Shown here piece by piece: positions 50,425 through 58,137 of a stretch of DNA of 64,000 nucleotides (its first letter is position 1; every line of letters starts with the position of its first letter). Both the position numbers and the translations under genes were made by a program. The DNA comes from Croceibacterium mercuriale (GTDB taxonomy: Bacteria; Pseudomonadota; Alphaproteobacteria; Sphingomonadales; Sphingomonadaceae), in contig NZ_JTDN01000001.1 of NCBI RefSeq assembly GCF_000802385.1, positions 1,619,501 to 1,683,500 on the forward strand, given 5' to 3'. The notes under the pieces were generated by a model. That model was not told the DNA's origin and made no database searches. It saw only the letters and a list, made by a program, of their open reading frames with translations.

Positions 50425-53244
50425 ATGGGTAACGAAGCGCAAACCTTTCTCCCCGAGCTGACCGATCAGGAAGGGCCGCAGCCCGGCCCCAGCTGGCGCA
50501 ACGCCAACTGGCCCCTGACGGAAGGCAATGCCGGAACCGCCGCGGGCGACGACCTGGCGATGGCCATGGACCCGACGCGGATGAGCGTCGTGGTCAAGGA
50601 AGCCGCCGCCAAGGCAGGCAAGGCCCTCGACGCCAGCCAGGTGGAGCAGGCCGCGGGCGATTCGATCCGCGCCATGCTGCTGATCCGGTCCTACCGCGTG
50701 CGTGGCCATTTGGCCGCGAAGCTCGACCCGCTGGGCCTGTCGCAGCGTGAGCTGCCCGAAGATCTGACGCTGGAATGGCACGACTTCACCGGCGCGGCGC
50801 TGAACCGTGACGTCTATGTCGGCGGCAATCTTGGCCTCGACTGGGTGAAGCCGGCCAAGCTGCTGGAAGTGCTGCAGAAGAATTATTGCGGCAAGGTCGG
50901 CTTGGAATACATGCACATCGCGGATGTGGATGAGCGTCGCTTCCTGCAGGACCGCATCGAAGGACCGGACAAGGTCATCACCTTCACGCCGGAGGGCAAG
51001 CGCGCCATCCTGCAGGCGGTGATCCGCGGCGAGGGATACGAGCAGTTCCTGGCCAAGAAGTATGTCGGCACCAAGCGGTTCGGCCTGGATGGCGGCGAGA
51101 GCATGATCCCCGCGCTGGAAGCGGTGATCAAGTATGGCGGATCGCTGGGCGTGCGCGAGATCGTGTACGGCATGGCGCATCGTGGCCGGCTGAACGTGCT
51201 CGCCAACGTGATGGCCAAGCCGTACCGCGTGATCTTCCACGAGTTCTCCGGCGGCAGCGCCAATCCGGACGATGTCGGCGGATCGGGCGACGTGAAGTAC
51301 CATCTCGGTACCAGCACCGACCGCGATTTCGACGGCACCTCCGTCCATATGAGCCTGGTGCCCAACCCGTCGCATCTGGAAACCGTCAATCCCGTGGTGC
51401 TGGGCAAGGTGCGCGCGCAACAGGCGCAACGCGATGACCTGACCAAGCACCAGCAGGTCCTGCCCGTGCTGATCCACGGTGATGCCGCCTTTGCCGGCCA
51501 GGGCATCGTATGGGAGTGCCTCGGCCTGTCAGGCCTGAACGGGTACGACACCGGCGGCTGCCTGCACTTCATCATCAACAACCAGATCGGCTTCACCACC
51601 AGCCCGCAATTCGCGCGCTCCAGCCCCTACCCGTCCGACGTGGCGAAGGGTGTGATGGCGCCGATCCTGCATGTGAATGGCGACGATCCGGAAGCGGTGA
51701 CCTTCGCCTGCAAGCTGGCGATCGAGTACCGCCAGCAGTTCCGGCGCGACATCGTGATCGACATGTGGTGCTACCGCCGCTTCGGCCACAATGAAGGTGA
51801 CGAGCCCAGCTTCACGCAGCCGCTGATGTATTCGCAGATCCGCGGGCATTCGCGGGTGAGCGAGTTGTATTCGCAGCGCCTCGCCACCGAAGGCGTGATC
51901 GAAGGGACCGATGCGGACGGGATGCGGGCGGAGTTCGAGGCCGTGCTGGCCGACGAGTTCGAGGCGGCCAAGTCCTACAAGCCGAATGAGGCGGACTGGT
52001 TCGCCGGCCGGTGGAGCGGGCTGCACAAGCCGGCCGATCCCGAGACCGCGCCGCGCAACGTGGAAACGGCAATCAGCCCCAAGCTGTTCGACAGCCTGGG
52101 CCGTACGCTCACCACGATCCCGGACGACGTTACCGTCCACAAGACGCTGTCGCGCGTGATCGATGCCCGCCGCGCCATGTTCGATGGGGGCGAAGGGTTC
52201 GACTGGGCAACCGCGGAGTCGCTCGCCTTCGGCAGCCTGGTGACGGAAGGCTTCGGCGTGCGCCTGTCAGGCCAGGATTCGGGTCGCGGCACGTTCAGCC
52301 AGCGACACGCGATCTGGGTGGATCAGCAGGACGAGCGGAAATACGTGCCGCTCTCCAGCCTGCCGCACGGCAAGTTCGAGGTCTATGACAGTCCGCTGTC
52401 CGAGTATGGCGTGCTGGGCTTCGAATATGGCTTCGCGCTGGCCGATCCCAAGACGCTGGTGCTGTGGGAGGCGCAATTCGGCGACTTCGCCAATGGTGCA
52501 CAGATCATCATCGACCAGTACATCGCGTCCGGCGAGTCCAAGTGGCTGCGAGCCAACGGCTTGGTGATGCTGCTGCCGCATGGTTACGAAGGTCAGGGGC
52601 CGGAACATTCCAGCGCCCGTCTGGAGCGCTTCCTGCAGCTGTGCGCCGACGACAATCTGCAGGTGCTGAACATCACCAGCCCCGCCAACTACTTCCACGT
52701 GCTGCGTCGCCAGATGCTGCGGCCGTTCCGCAAGCCGATGGTTATCATGACGCCCAAGTCGCTGCTGCGCCATCCGATGGCCAAGAGCGCCGCGGCACAC
52801 TTCCAGGGCACCAGCCACTTCCAGCGGCTGCTGTCCGACCCGACCCCGGTGGCGGACGAGAAGGTGCGCCGTCTGGTGCTGTGCAGCGGCAAGGTCGCCT
52901 ACGACCTGTTCGAGGCCCGCGACAAGGAAGCGCTGCAGGATGTGTCCGTCATTCGTGTCGAACAGCTCTACCCCTTCCCGGGCGAGCCGCTGGCCGACCG
53001 CGTGGCGCGCATGCCGAACCTGCAGGAGGTGGTCTGGTGCCAGGAGGAGCCGAAGAACAACGGCGCCTGGTTCTTCGTGGAAAGCCGGATCGAGGAGGCG
53101 TTGGGCGCCGCCGGCAAGACCGGCATGCGGCCGACCTATGCCGGTCGCGACGCCTCCGCATCCCCGGCGACGGGCCTGGCCAGCCGGCACAAGGCCCAGC
53201 AGGAAGCACTCGTCTCGGCCGCGCTCGGCCTTTCGCAGAATTGA
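50425..53244 (+). CDS. sucA: 2-oxoglutarate dehydrogenase E1 component
   Basis: 939 residues, thiamine-diphosphate-dependent decarboxylase of the 2-oxoglutarate dehydrogenase complex. Landmarks: the N-terminal E2-binding region, SYRVRGHLAAKLDPLG, ThDP site around RFGHNEGDEPSFTQPLMY, MAHRGRLNVLAN, and the C-terminal transketolase-like half (VMLLPHGYEGQGPEHSSARLERFLQ in part: LPHGYEGQGPEHSSAR). Weak ribosome-binding site before the ATG. Followed after 15 bp by sucB. Confidence 0.97.
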   Translation: MGNEAQTFLPELTDQEGPQPGPSWRNANWPLTEGNAGTAAGDDLAMAMDPTRMSVVVKEAAAKAGKALDASQVEQAAGDSIRAMLLIRSYRVRGHLAAKLDPLGLSQRELPEDLTLEWHDFTGAALNRDVYVGGNLGLDWVKPAKLLEVLQKNYCGKVGLEYMHIADVDERRFLQDRIEGPDKVITFTPEGKRAILQAVIRGEGYEQFLAKKYVGTKRFGLDGGESMIPALEAVIKYGGSLGVREIVYGMAHRGRLNVLANVMAKPYRVIFHEFSGGSANPDDVGGSGDVKYHLGTSTDRDFDGTSVHMSLVPNPSHLETVNPVVLGKVRAQQAQRDDLTKHQQVLPVLIHGDAAFAGQGIVWECLGLSGLNGYDTGGCLHFIINNQIGFTTSPQFARSSPYPSDVAKGVMAPILHVNGDDPEAVTFACKLAIEYRQQFRRDIVIDMWCYRRFGHNEGDEPSFTQPLMYSQIRGHSRVSELYSQRLATEGVIEGTDADGMRAEFEAVLADEFEAAKSYKPNEADWFAGRWSGLHKPADPETAPRNVETAISPKLFDSLGRTLTTIPDDVTVHKTLSRVIDARRAMFDGGEGFDWATAESLAFGSLVTEGFGVRLSGQDSGRGTFSQRHAIWVDQQDERKYVPLSSLPHGKFEVYDSPLSEYGVLGFEYGFALADPKTLVLWEAQFGDFANGAQIIIDQYIASGESKWLRANGLVMLLPHGYEGQGPEHSSARLERFLQLCADDNLQVLNITSPANYFHVLRRQMLRPFRKPMVIMTPKSLLRHPMAKSAAAHFQGTSHFQRLLSDPTPVADEKVRRLVLCSGKVAYDLFEARDKEALQDVSVIRVEQLYPFPGEPLADRVARMPNLQEVVWCQEEPKNNGAWFFVESRIEEALGAAGKTGMRPTYAGRDASASPATGLASRHKAQQEALVSAALGLSQN

Positions 53245-53259
53245 TGGCAGGAAATCGAC

Positions 53260-54507
53260 ATGGCGATTGAAGTAAAGGTCCCCGTGCTTGGGGAATCGGT
53301 GGCCGAGGCGACCATTGGCGAGTGGCTGAAGAAGCCCGGCGAGGCGGTTGCTGCCGACGAGCCCATCGCCAGCCTGGAAACGGATAAGGTGGCGGTTGAG
53401 GTCCCCTCCCCTGTGGCCGGGTTCATGGGCGACTACCTGGTGCAGGTGGGCGACACCGTGGAGGTCGGCGCGGCGATCGCGACGATCAACGATCAGGGTG
53501 GCGCCTCGTCCGGCGCTGCATCCGCCCCGGCAGCCTTCGCCCCGGCACCTGCTGCTGCCCCCGCGCCCGCAACGGCGCCTGCCGCCGGCAATGGCGATGT
53601 TGCCGGTGACCAGTCGCTGTCCCCCTCCGTGCGCCGTGCGGTGCTGGAGCACGGGATCGACCCGGCCTCCGTCAAGGGCACCGGCAAGGATGGCCGCCTG
53701 ACCAAGGAGGACGTCGTCGCCGCCGCGCAGGCAAAGAAGGACACGCCCGGTGCCAGCACCTCCGCCCCGGCCGTCGCTGCGGCGCCGGCCTCCTCCGGTG
53801 GTGGAGAGCGTCTCGAGGAGCGGGTCAAGATGACGCGCCTGCGCCAGACCATCGCCAAGCGGCTGAAGAGTGCGCAGGAGACGGCAGCGCTGCTGACCAC
53901 GTTCAACGATGTGGACATGAGCGCGGTGATCGCCGCGCGTGAAGCCTACAAGGATGTCTTCGCCAAGAAGCACAACATCAAGCTCGGCTTCATGAGCTTC
54001 TTCGCCAAGGCCGCGTGCCTGGCGCTGAAGGACGTCCCCGCAGTCAATGCGCGGATGGAAGGCGACGAGATCATCTACCACAAGTATGTCGATCTGTCGG
54101 TGGCGGTCAGCGCCCCTAACGGGCTGGTCGTGCCGGTGGTGCGCAACGTGGAATCGATGAGCTTTGCCGAGATCGAGCAGGCGATCGCAGGCTTCGGCAA
54201 GAAGGCCAAGGAAGGCGCGCTGACCATGGCCGACATGTCGGGCGGTACCTTCACCATCTCCAATGGCGGTGTGTTCGGCTCGCTGATGTCCACCCCGATC
54301 ATCAACCCGCCGCAGAGCGCCGTGCTGGGCCTGCACCGGATCGACGAGCGCCCGGTGGCCGTGAACGGTCAGGTGGTGATCCGCCCGATGATGTACATGG
54401 CGCTCAGCTACGATCACCGCATCATCGACGGGCGCGAGGCGGTGACTGCGCTGAAGATCATGAAGGACGCGATCGAGGATCCGATGCGCCTGCTGATCGA
54501 CCTTTGA
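53260..54507 (+). CDS. sucB: Dihydrolipoyl succinyltransferase E2
   Basis: 415 residues. N-terminal lipoyl domain with target Lys in [14 protein letters not shown], an Ala/Pro linker (about 80-120), the peripheral E1/E3-binding domain ([20 protein letters not shown]), and the catalytic domain with [14 protein letters not shown] and the active-site [13 protein letters not shown]. One lipoyl domain only. AGGAAA precedes the ATG, 15 bp after sucA. Followed by a hairpin and then lpd. Confidence 0.97.
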   Translation: MAIEVKVPVLGESVAEATIGEWLKKPGEAVAADEPIASLETDKVAVEVPSPVAGFMGDYLVQVGDTVEVGAAIATINDQGGASSGAASAPAAFAPAPAAAPAPATAPAAGNGDVAGDQSLSPSVRRAVLEHGIDPASVKGTGKDGRLTKEDVVAAAQAKKDTPGASTSAPAVAAAPASSGGGERLEERVKMTRLRQTIAKRLKSAQETAALLTTFNDVDMSAVIAAREAYKDVFAKKHNIKLGFMSFFAKAACLALKDVPAVNARMEGDEIIYHKYVDLSVAVSAPNGLVVPVVRNVESMSFAEIEQAIAGFGKKAKEGALTMADMSGGTFTISNGGVFGSLMSTPIINPPQSAVLGLHRIDERPVAVNGQVVIRPMMYMALSYDHRIIDGREAVTALKIMKDAIEDPMRLLIDL

Positions 54508-54516
54508 GACCACCTG

Positions 54517-54547
54517 GGCCGGCCGCTTCGAACCGAAGCTGCCGGCC
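54517..54547 (+). terminator. Hairpin between sucB and lpd
   Basis: Arms GGCCGGC-C-GCTTCG (54517-54530) and CGAAGC-T-GCCGGCC (54534-54547), 13 pairs with one mismatch and an AAC loop, followed by TTCTGATTTG. It starts 10 bp after the sucB stop. Probably an intra-operon attenuating terminator that lowers readthrough into lpd, or a processing site. Confidence 0.55.
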
Positions 54548-54601
54548 TTCTGATTTGACCCGCTCGTGCCCACATCAGCGGCACGCACGGAAGGAAGACC
54601 A

Positions 54602-56005
54602 ATGGCTGAACACGATTACGACGTCCTTGTCATCGGTGCCGGTCCCGGCGGCTACGTCGCCGCGATCCGCGCGGCGCAGCTGGGGCTGAAGACCGCCTGC
54701 GCCGAGAGCCGCGAGACCCTGGGCGGCACCTGCCTCAATGTCGGGTGCATTCCGTCCAAGGCGCTGCTGCACGGCTCGGAGCTGTTCGAGGAAGCGCATG
54801 ATGGCACGCTGGCGAAGTTCGGCGTGCAGGTCGGCAGCGTCACCCTGGATCTCCCGGCCATGATGGGCGAGAAGTCGACCGCTGTCACCGAGCTGACCGG
54901 CGGCATCGAGTACCTGTTCAAGAAGAACAAGGTCACCTGGCTGAAGGGCCGGGCCAGCTTCACCGGCAACAACAGCGTCGAGGTGGCCGGGCAGACGGTC
55001 ACCGCGAAGAACATCGTGATCGCCACGGGTTCCTCCGTCACCCCGCTGCCGGGCGTGGAGATCGACAATGCGGCCGGCGTGGTGGTCGATTCCACCGGCG
55101 CCATTGCATTGAAGCAGGTGCCCAAGCGCATGGTCGTGATCGGCGGCGGCGTGATCGGTCTGGAGCTGGGCAGCGTGTGGCGCCGCCTGGGCGCCGAAGT
55201 GGTCGTGGTCGAGTTCCTGGACCAGCTGCTGCCGGGCATGGATGGCGAGATCCGCAAGGAAGCTGCCAAGGTGTTCAAGAGGCAGGGCATGGAACTGCGG
55301 CTGTCGACCAAGGTCACCGGCGTGGCCGTGAACGGCGCCTCGGCAACGCTGACGCTGGAGCCTGCCGCTGGTGGCGCAGCCGAGACGCTGGACGCCGATT
55401 GCGTGCTGGTCGCCATCGGGCGCCGGCCGAACACCGACGGTCTCGCCCTCGACAGGATCGGGCTGCAGGTGAACGGCAAGGGCCAGATCGAGACCGATCA
55501 TGATTTCCGCACCAAGGCGGATGGCGTCTGGGCGATCGGCGACGTGGTCCCCGGCCCGATGCTGGCGCACAAGGCGGAAGATGAAGGCATTGCCGTGGCA
55601 GAGAACATCGCCGGCCAGGTCGGCATCGTGAACCATGCCGTGATCCCCAGCGTCGTCTACACCCTGCCCGAATTCGCCGGCGTGGGCCTGTCGGAAGAGG
55701 GCGCCAAGGAAGCCGGGCACGAGATCAAGGTCGGCAAGTTCCCGATGGCTGCCAACAGCCGCGCCAAGACCAACCGTGACACCACCGGCTGGGTCAAGGT
55801 GATCGCCGACGCCACCAGCGACAAGGTGCTGGGCGTGTGGATGGTCAGCTCGCTGGCGGGCACGATGATCGCGCAGGCGGCGCAGGCCATGGAGTTCGGC
55901 GCCACGTCGGAAGACATCGCCTATACCTGCCACGCCCATCCGACCCACTCGGAAGCGATCAAGGAAGCGGCGATGGCGGTCCGGGGCAAGCCGATCCATA
56001 TCTGA
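54602..56005 (+). CDS. lpdA: Dihydrolipoamide dehydrogenase E3
   Basis: 467-residue flavoprotein disulfide reductase shared by 2-oxo acid dehydrogenase complexes. FAD site VIGAGPGGYVAAIRA, redox disulfide GGTCLNVGCIPSKALL, NAD site VIGGGVIGLELGSVW, FAD site GVWAIGDVV, and the interface catalytic pair in CHAHPTHSEA. The ATG at 54602 follows GGAAGGAAG. Last gene of the row, closed by the terminator at 56028-56061. Confidence 0.97.
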   Translation: MAEHDYDVLVIGAGPGGYVAAIRAAQLGLKTACAESRETLGGTCLNVGCIPSKALLHGSELFEEAHDGTLAKFGVQVGSVTLDLPAMMGEKSTAVTELTGGIEYLFKKNKVTWLKGRASFTGNNSVEVAGQTVTAKNIVIATGSSVTPLPGVEIDNAAGVVVDSTGAIALKQVPKRMVVIGGGVIGLELGSVWRRLGAEVVVVEFLDQLLPGMDGEIRKEAAKVFKRQGMELRLSTKVTGVAVNGASATLTLEPAAGGAAETLDADCVLVAIGRRPNTDGLALDRIGLQVNGKGQIETDHDFRTKADGVWAIGDVVPGPMLAHKAEDEGIAVAENIAGQVGIVNHAVIPSVVYTLPEFAGVGLSEEGAKEAGHEIKVGKFPMAANSRAKTNRDTTGWVKVIADATSDKVLGVWMVSSLAGTMIAQAAQAMEFGATSEDIAYTCHAHPTHSEAIKEAAMAVRGKPIHI

Positions 56006-56027
56006 CCCGTCGCAAGCCGGATATCGG

Positions 56028-56061
56028 AAGGGGGCTGTCCATCGCGGACGGCCCCCTTTTT
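56028..56061 (+). terminator. Rho-independent terminator after lpd
   Basis: Stem AAGGGGGCTGTCC (56028-56040) pairs with GGACGGCCCCCTT (56046-56058) including one G-U, loop ATCGC, followed by a five-T run. It is 23 bp beyond the lpd stop and is the clearest intrinsic terminator in the window. Confidence 0.92.
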
Positions 56062-56096
56062 GTTGCGCCGGCCGATGGGCGCGCTACGGCCCGGCC

Positions 56097-56723
56097 ATGA
56101 TCGTGCAGCCGTTCGCCACCCCTGCCCTGCCCCCGTTCCTGGACCTGCTGGGTATCGCGGTGTTTGCCATCAGCGGCGCGCTGGCGGCGGTGAAGATGCG
56201 GCAGACCTTCGTGACCACCTGCTTCTTTGCGCTGGTGACCGGCGTGGGCGGCGGATCGGTGCGTGACGTGCTGATCGGCCTGCGCGCCTTCTGGATCAGC
56301 GATCCCTGGGTGGCGGCCGTGGTGCTCGCCTCCGCCCTGCTGGTCTGGCTGACGCCTTCGCGCTGGTGGGAAGGAATGCTGCTGGAATGGGCGGATGCGC
56401 TGGGCCTGGCGGTGTTCTGCGTGCTGGGCACGGCCAAGGCGCTGGCCTATGGCGTCGCGCCGCTGCCCGCTGCGGTGCTGGGCGTGGTGACGGGCTGTGT
56501 CGGCGGCATGATCCGGGACGTACTGGCCGGCGTGCCGTCCATCCTGATGCGGCCTGAACTGTACGTCACCGCGGCGGCCCTGTCAGCCGGCCTGTGCGCC
56601 ATCTTCACTGCGCTGGACGTGCCGCCCGCGTGGGGGTGGAGCATCGCCGCACTTGCCGGTTTTGCCCTGCGTGGTGCGGCGATGGTATGGAAGATCGAGC
56701 TGCCGACCTACCGCGCGGAATAG
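56097..56723 (+). CDS. TRIC-type (UPF0126) cation channel protein
   Basis: 208 residues, seven predicted helices, two inverted repeats each carrying the glycine-rich/Arg motif: VGGGSVRDVLIG and VGGMIRDVLAG. Prokaryotic members of this family form trimeric monovalent cation channels; physiological role is not established. Starts with ATG at 56097 soon after the lpd terminator. Its last 16 bases overlap the end of the convergent secreted-protein gene. Confidence 0.9.
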   Translation: MIVQPFATPALPPFLDLLGIAVFAISGALAAVKMRQTFVTTCFFALVTGVGGGSVRDVLIGLRAFWISDPWVAAVVLASALLVWLTPSRWWEGMLLEWADALGLAVFCVLGTAKALAYGVAPLPAAVLGVVTGCVGGMIRDVLAGVPSILMRPELYVTAAALSAGLCAIFTALDVPPAWGWSIAALAGFALRGAAMVWKIELPTYRAE

Positions 56724-57325
56724 CTCTGCCCGGCATCCACGCCGTTGCGCGCCTGGTAGTACGTGGCATCGTCATATTGCCGGTCATCGGCGGCGGGGTT
56801 GTAGTAGCCCCCTCCAGCCGGGACGCCGCCCTCCCCGATCTCCACATCAGCGACCCGGCCGTCATTGCCGATCCGGCAGCTGAACGGCGCGCCGCTATCC
56901 ACGGCGCCGGACACGAACCAGCCTTCCGCCGTACGATTGGCACTGTCCACGCCGGAGATGCGCGGCCCGGTCGCCTCGATCTCCGCAACACAGATATCGA
57001 CCGCCCGGTCCAGCCCGCTGCCATCAGCCACGCCGTTATAGCCGCGGGTGTCGACGTCGGGATAGCGGACCGGCACAGGCTCGTTTTCACGGGTCTGGTT
57101 GCCGTCGAACACGCCGGCAATGGCGGCGATGGCCCCCAGCACCGCCACGCCGGCGATCACGTCGCCCGCGCCGATGCCGTTGTCCCGATGGCGCCGGTCC
57201 CAGCCACGATCATGCCAGCCGCGGTCGTTCCAGCCGCCGCGATGGTGATCACGCGCCATGACAGGCGTGGCAAGCAGCGCCAGGCTGGTGGCGGCAGTGG
57301 CAATCAGGCGGAGTGGGCGACGCAT
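56708..57325 (-). CDS. Secreted protein, tandem paralogue A
   Basis: 205 residues from the ATG at 57325. Signal peptide (LRLIATAATSLALLATPVMA), a His/Arg/Trp/Gly-rich stretch (HRGGWNDRGWHDRGWDRRHR), then a hydrophobic glycine-rich segment NGIGAGDVIAGVAVLGAIAAIAG that may insert in a membrane, and a soluble C-terminal domain with two Cys (DICVAEIEATGP, FSCRIGNDGRVADVEIG). The same order (signal, RDD-rich part, NGI-AG-IAG segment, Cys-containing tail ending in CRI..GRV.D) recurs in the next gene, so the two are paralogues. Function unknown. Confidence 0.8.
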   Translation of the reverse strand: MRRPLRLIATAATSLALLATPVMARDHHRGGWNDRGWHDRGWDRRHRDNGIGAGDVIAGVAVLGAIAAIAGVFDGNQTRENEPVPVRYPDVDTRGYNGVADGSGLDRAVDICVAEIEATGPRISGVDSANRTAEGWFVSGAVDSGAPFSCRIGNDGRVADVEIGEGGVPAGGGYYNPAADDRQYDDATYYQARNGVDAGQSYSAR

Positions 57326-57408
57326 CGGTGCAATTCCATCTGTGAAGGTATGATCATGGCAGGCCGGTGCTTGCCCAAGGCTGAACCACCGGCCGCCACC
57401 TGAAGGCA

Positions 57409-57948
57409 TCAGAGCCCGCGGATGCCGCTATAATCGATATCGACCACCCGGCCGCGTTCGATGCGGCAGGTGAACCGGCCGGAGTCCCAGCCGCGATAAT
57501 TGTCGTTCCAGCCGCGGTAATCATTGCCCCACCCGCGGCCATAGCGATTGTCGCCCCGGCGCCAGTCACGATCCATCTGGTTCACCGCGATGCGGCCCCG
57601 TATGCGGTAACCATCGCGGTTGCGATCGACATCGCGGATGTCGGTCACTTCCGAACGGCCACCGTAGGAATAGCGGCTGGCAGTCCGCTCCGCCGCGTTG
57701 ACGCAGCGTTCGACGGCATCACGCGGACTGTCGTAGTAGCGATCGCGATTGTTGCGCCCGGCGGAGGACGCAACCGCGGCGATGCCGCCGATGATCAGAG
57801 CACCGGCGATGATCTCGCCTGCAGAGATGCCATTGTCGTTGCGGCGATCACGATCGCCGCGCCACTGCGCCTGTGCCGGTGCGACGGTGCCCAGCGCCAA
57901 TGCGCCGGCCGTGATCGACCCGACCAGAGTCTTGCCAAAGGTGTTCAT
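57409..57948 (-). CDS. Secreted protein, tandem paralogue B
   Basis: 179 residues from the ATG at 57948, with GGAGAGTAA upstream. Signal peptide (LVGSITAGALALGTVAPAQAQ), RGDRDRRND, the hydrophobic segment NGISAGEIIAGALIIGGIAAVAS, a Cys-containing domain (DAVERCVNAAERTASRY), an Arg/Asp/Gly/Trp-rich low-complexity tract (NRYGRGWGNDYRGWNDNY) and the ending FTCRIERGRVVDIDYSGI. Shared architecture with the gene 83 bp downstream indicates duplication. Envelope location is likely; function unknown. Confidence 0.82.
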   Translation of the reverse strand: MNTFGKTLVGSITAGALALGTVAPAQAQWRGDRDRRNDNGISAGEIIAGALIIGGIAAVASSAGRNNRDRYYDSPRDAVERCVNAAERTASRYSYGGRSEVTDIRDVDRNRDGYRIRGRIAVNQMDRDWRRGDNRYGRGWGNDYRGWNDNYRGWDSGRFTCRIERGRVVDIDYSGIRGL

Positions 57949-58137
57949 GGTTACTCTCCGACTACAACTGGCGGCCTGATCGGACCGCCGACTGTGCCGG
58001 GATAGACCCGGTGCAATGATGCGGGACTGAACCTGCCTGACAAGCAACGTTCATAAATGTCTCTCTTTATCTGAACGCCAGATCGTCGGGCCCAACCCGC
58101 GTTTACTTTCCGTTCCGCCACCGCCATCTAGGTTACC

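Noticed and set aside
52267-54588. 773-codon open frame antisense to sucA/sucB
   Set aside because: Mirror of two conserved enzyme genes; composition typical of a reversed GC-rich frame.
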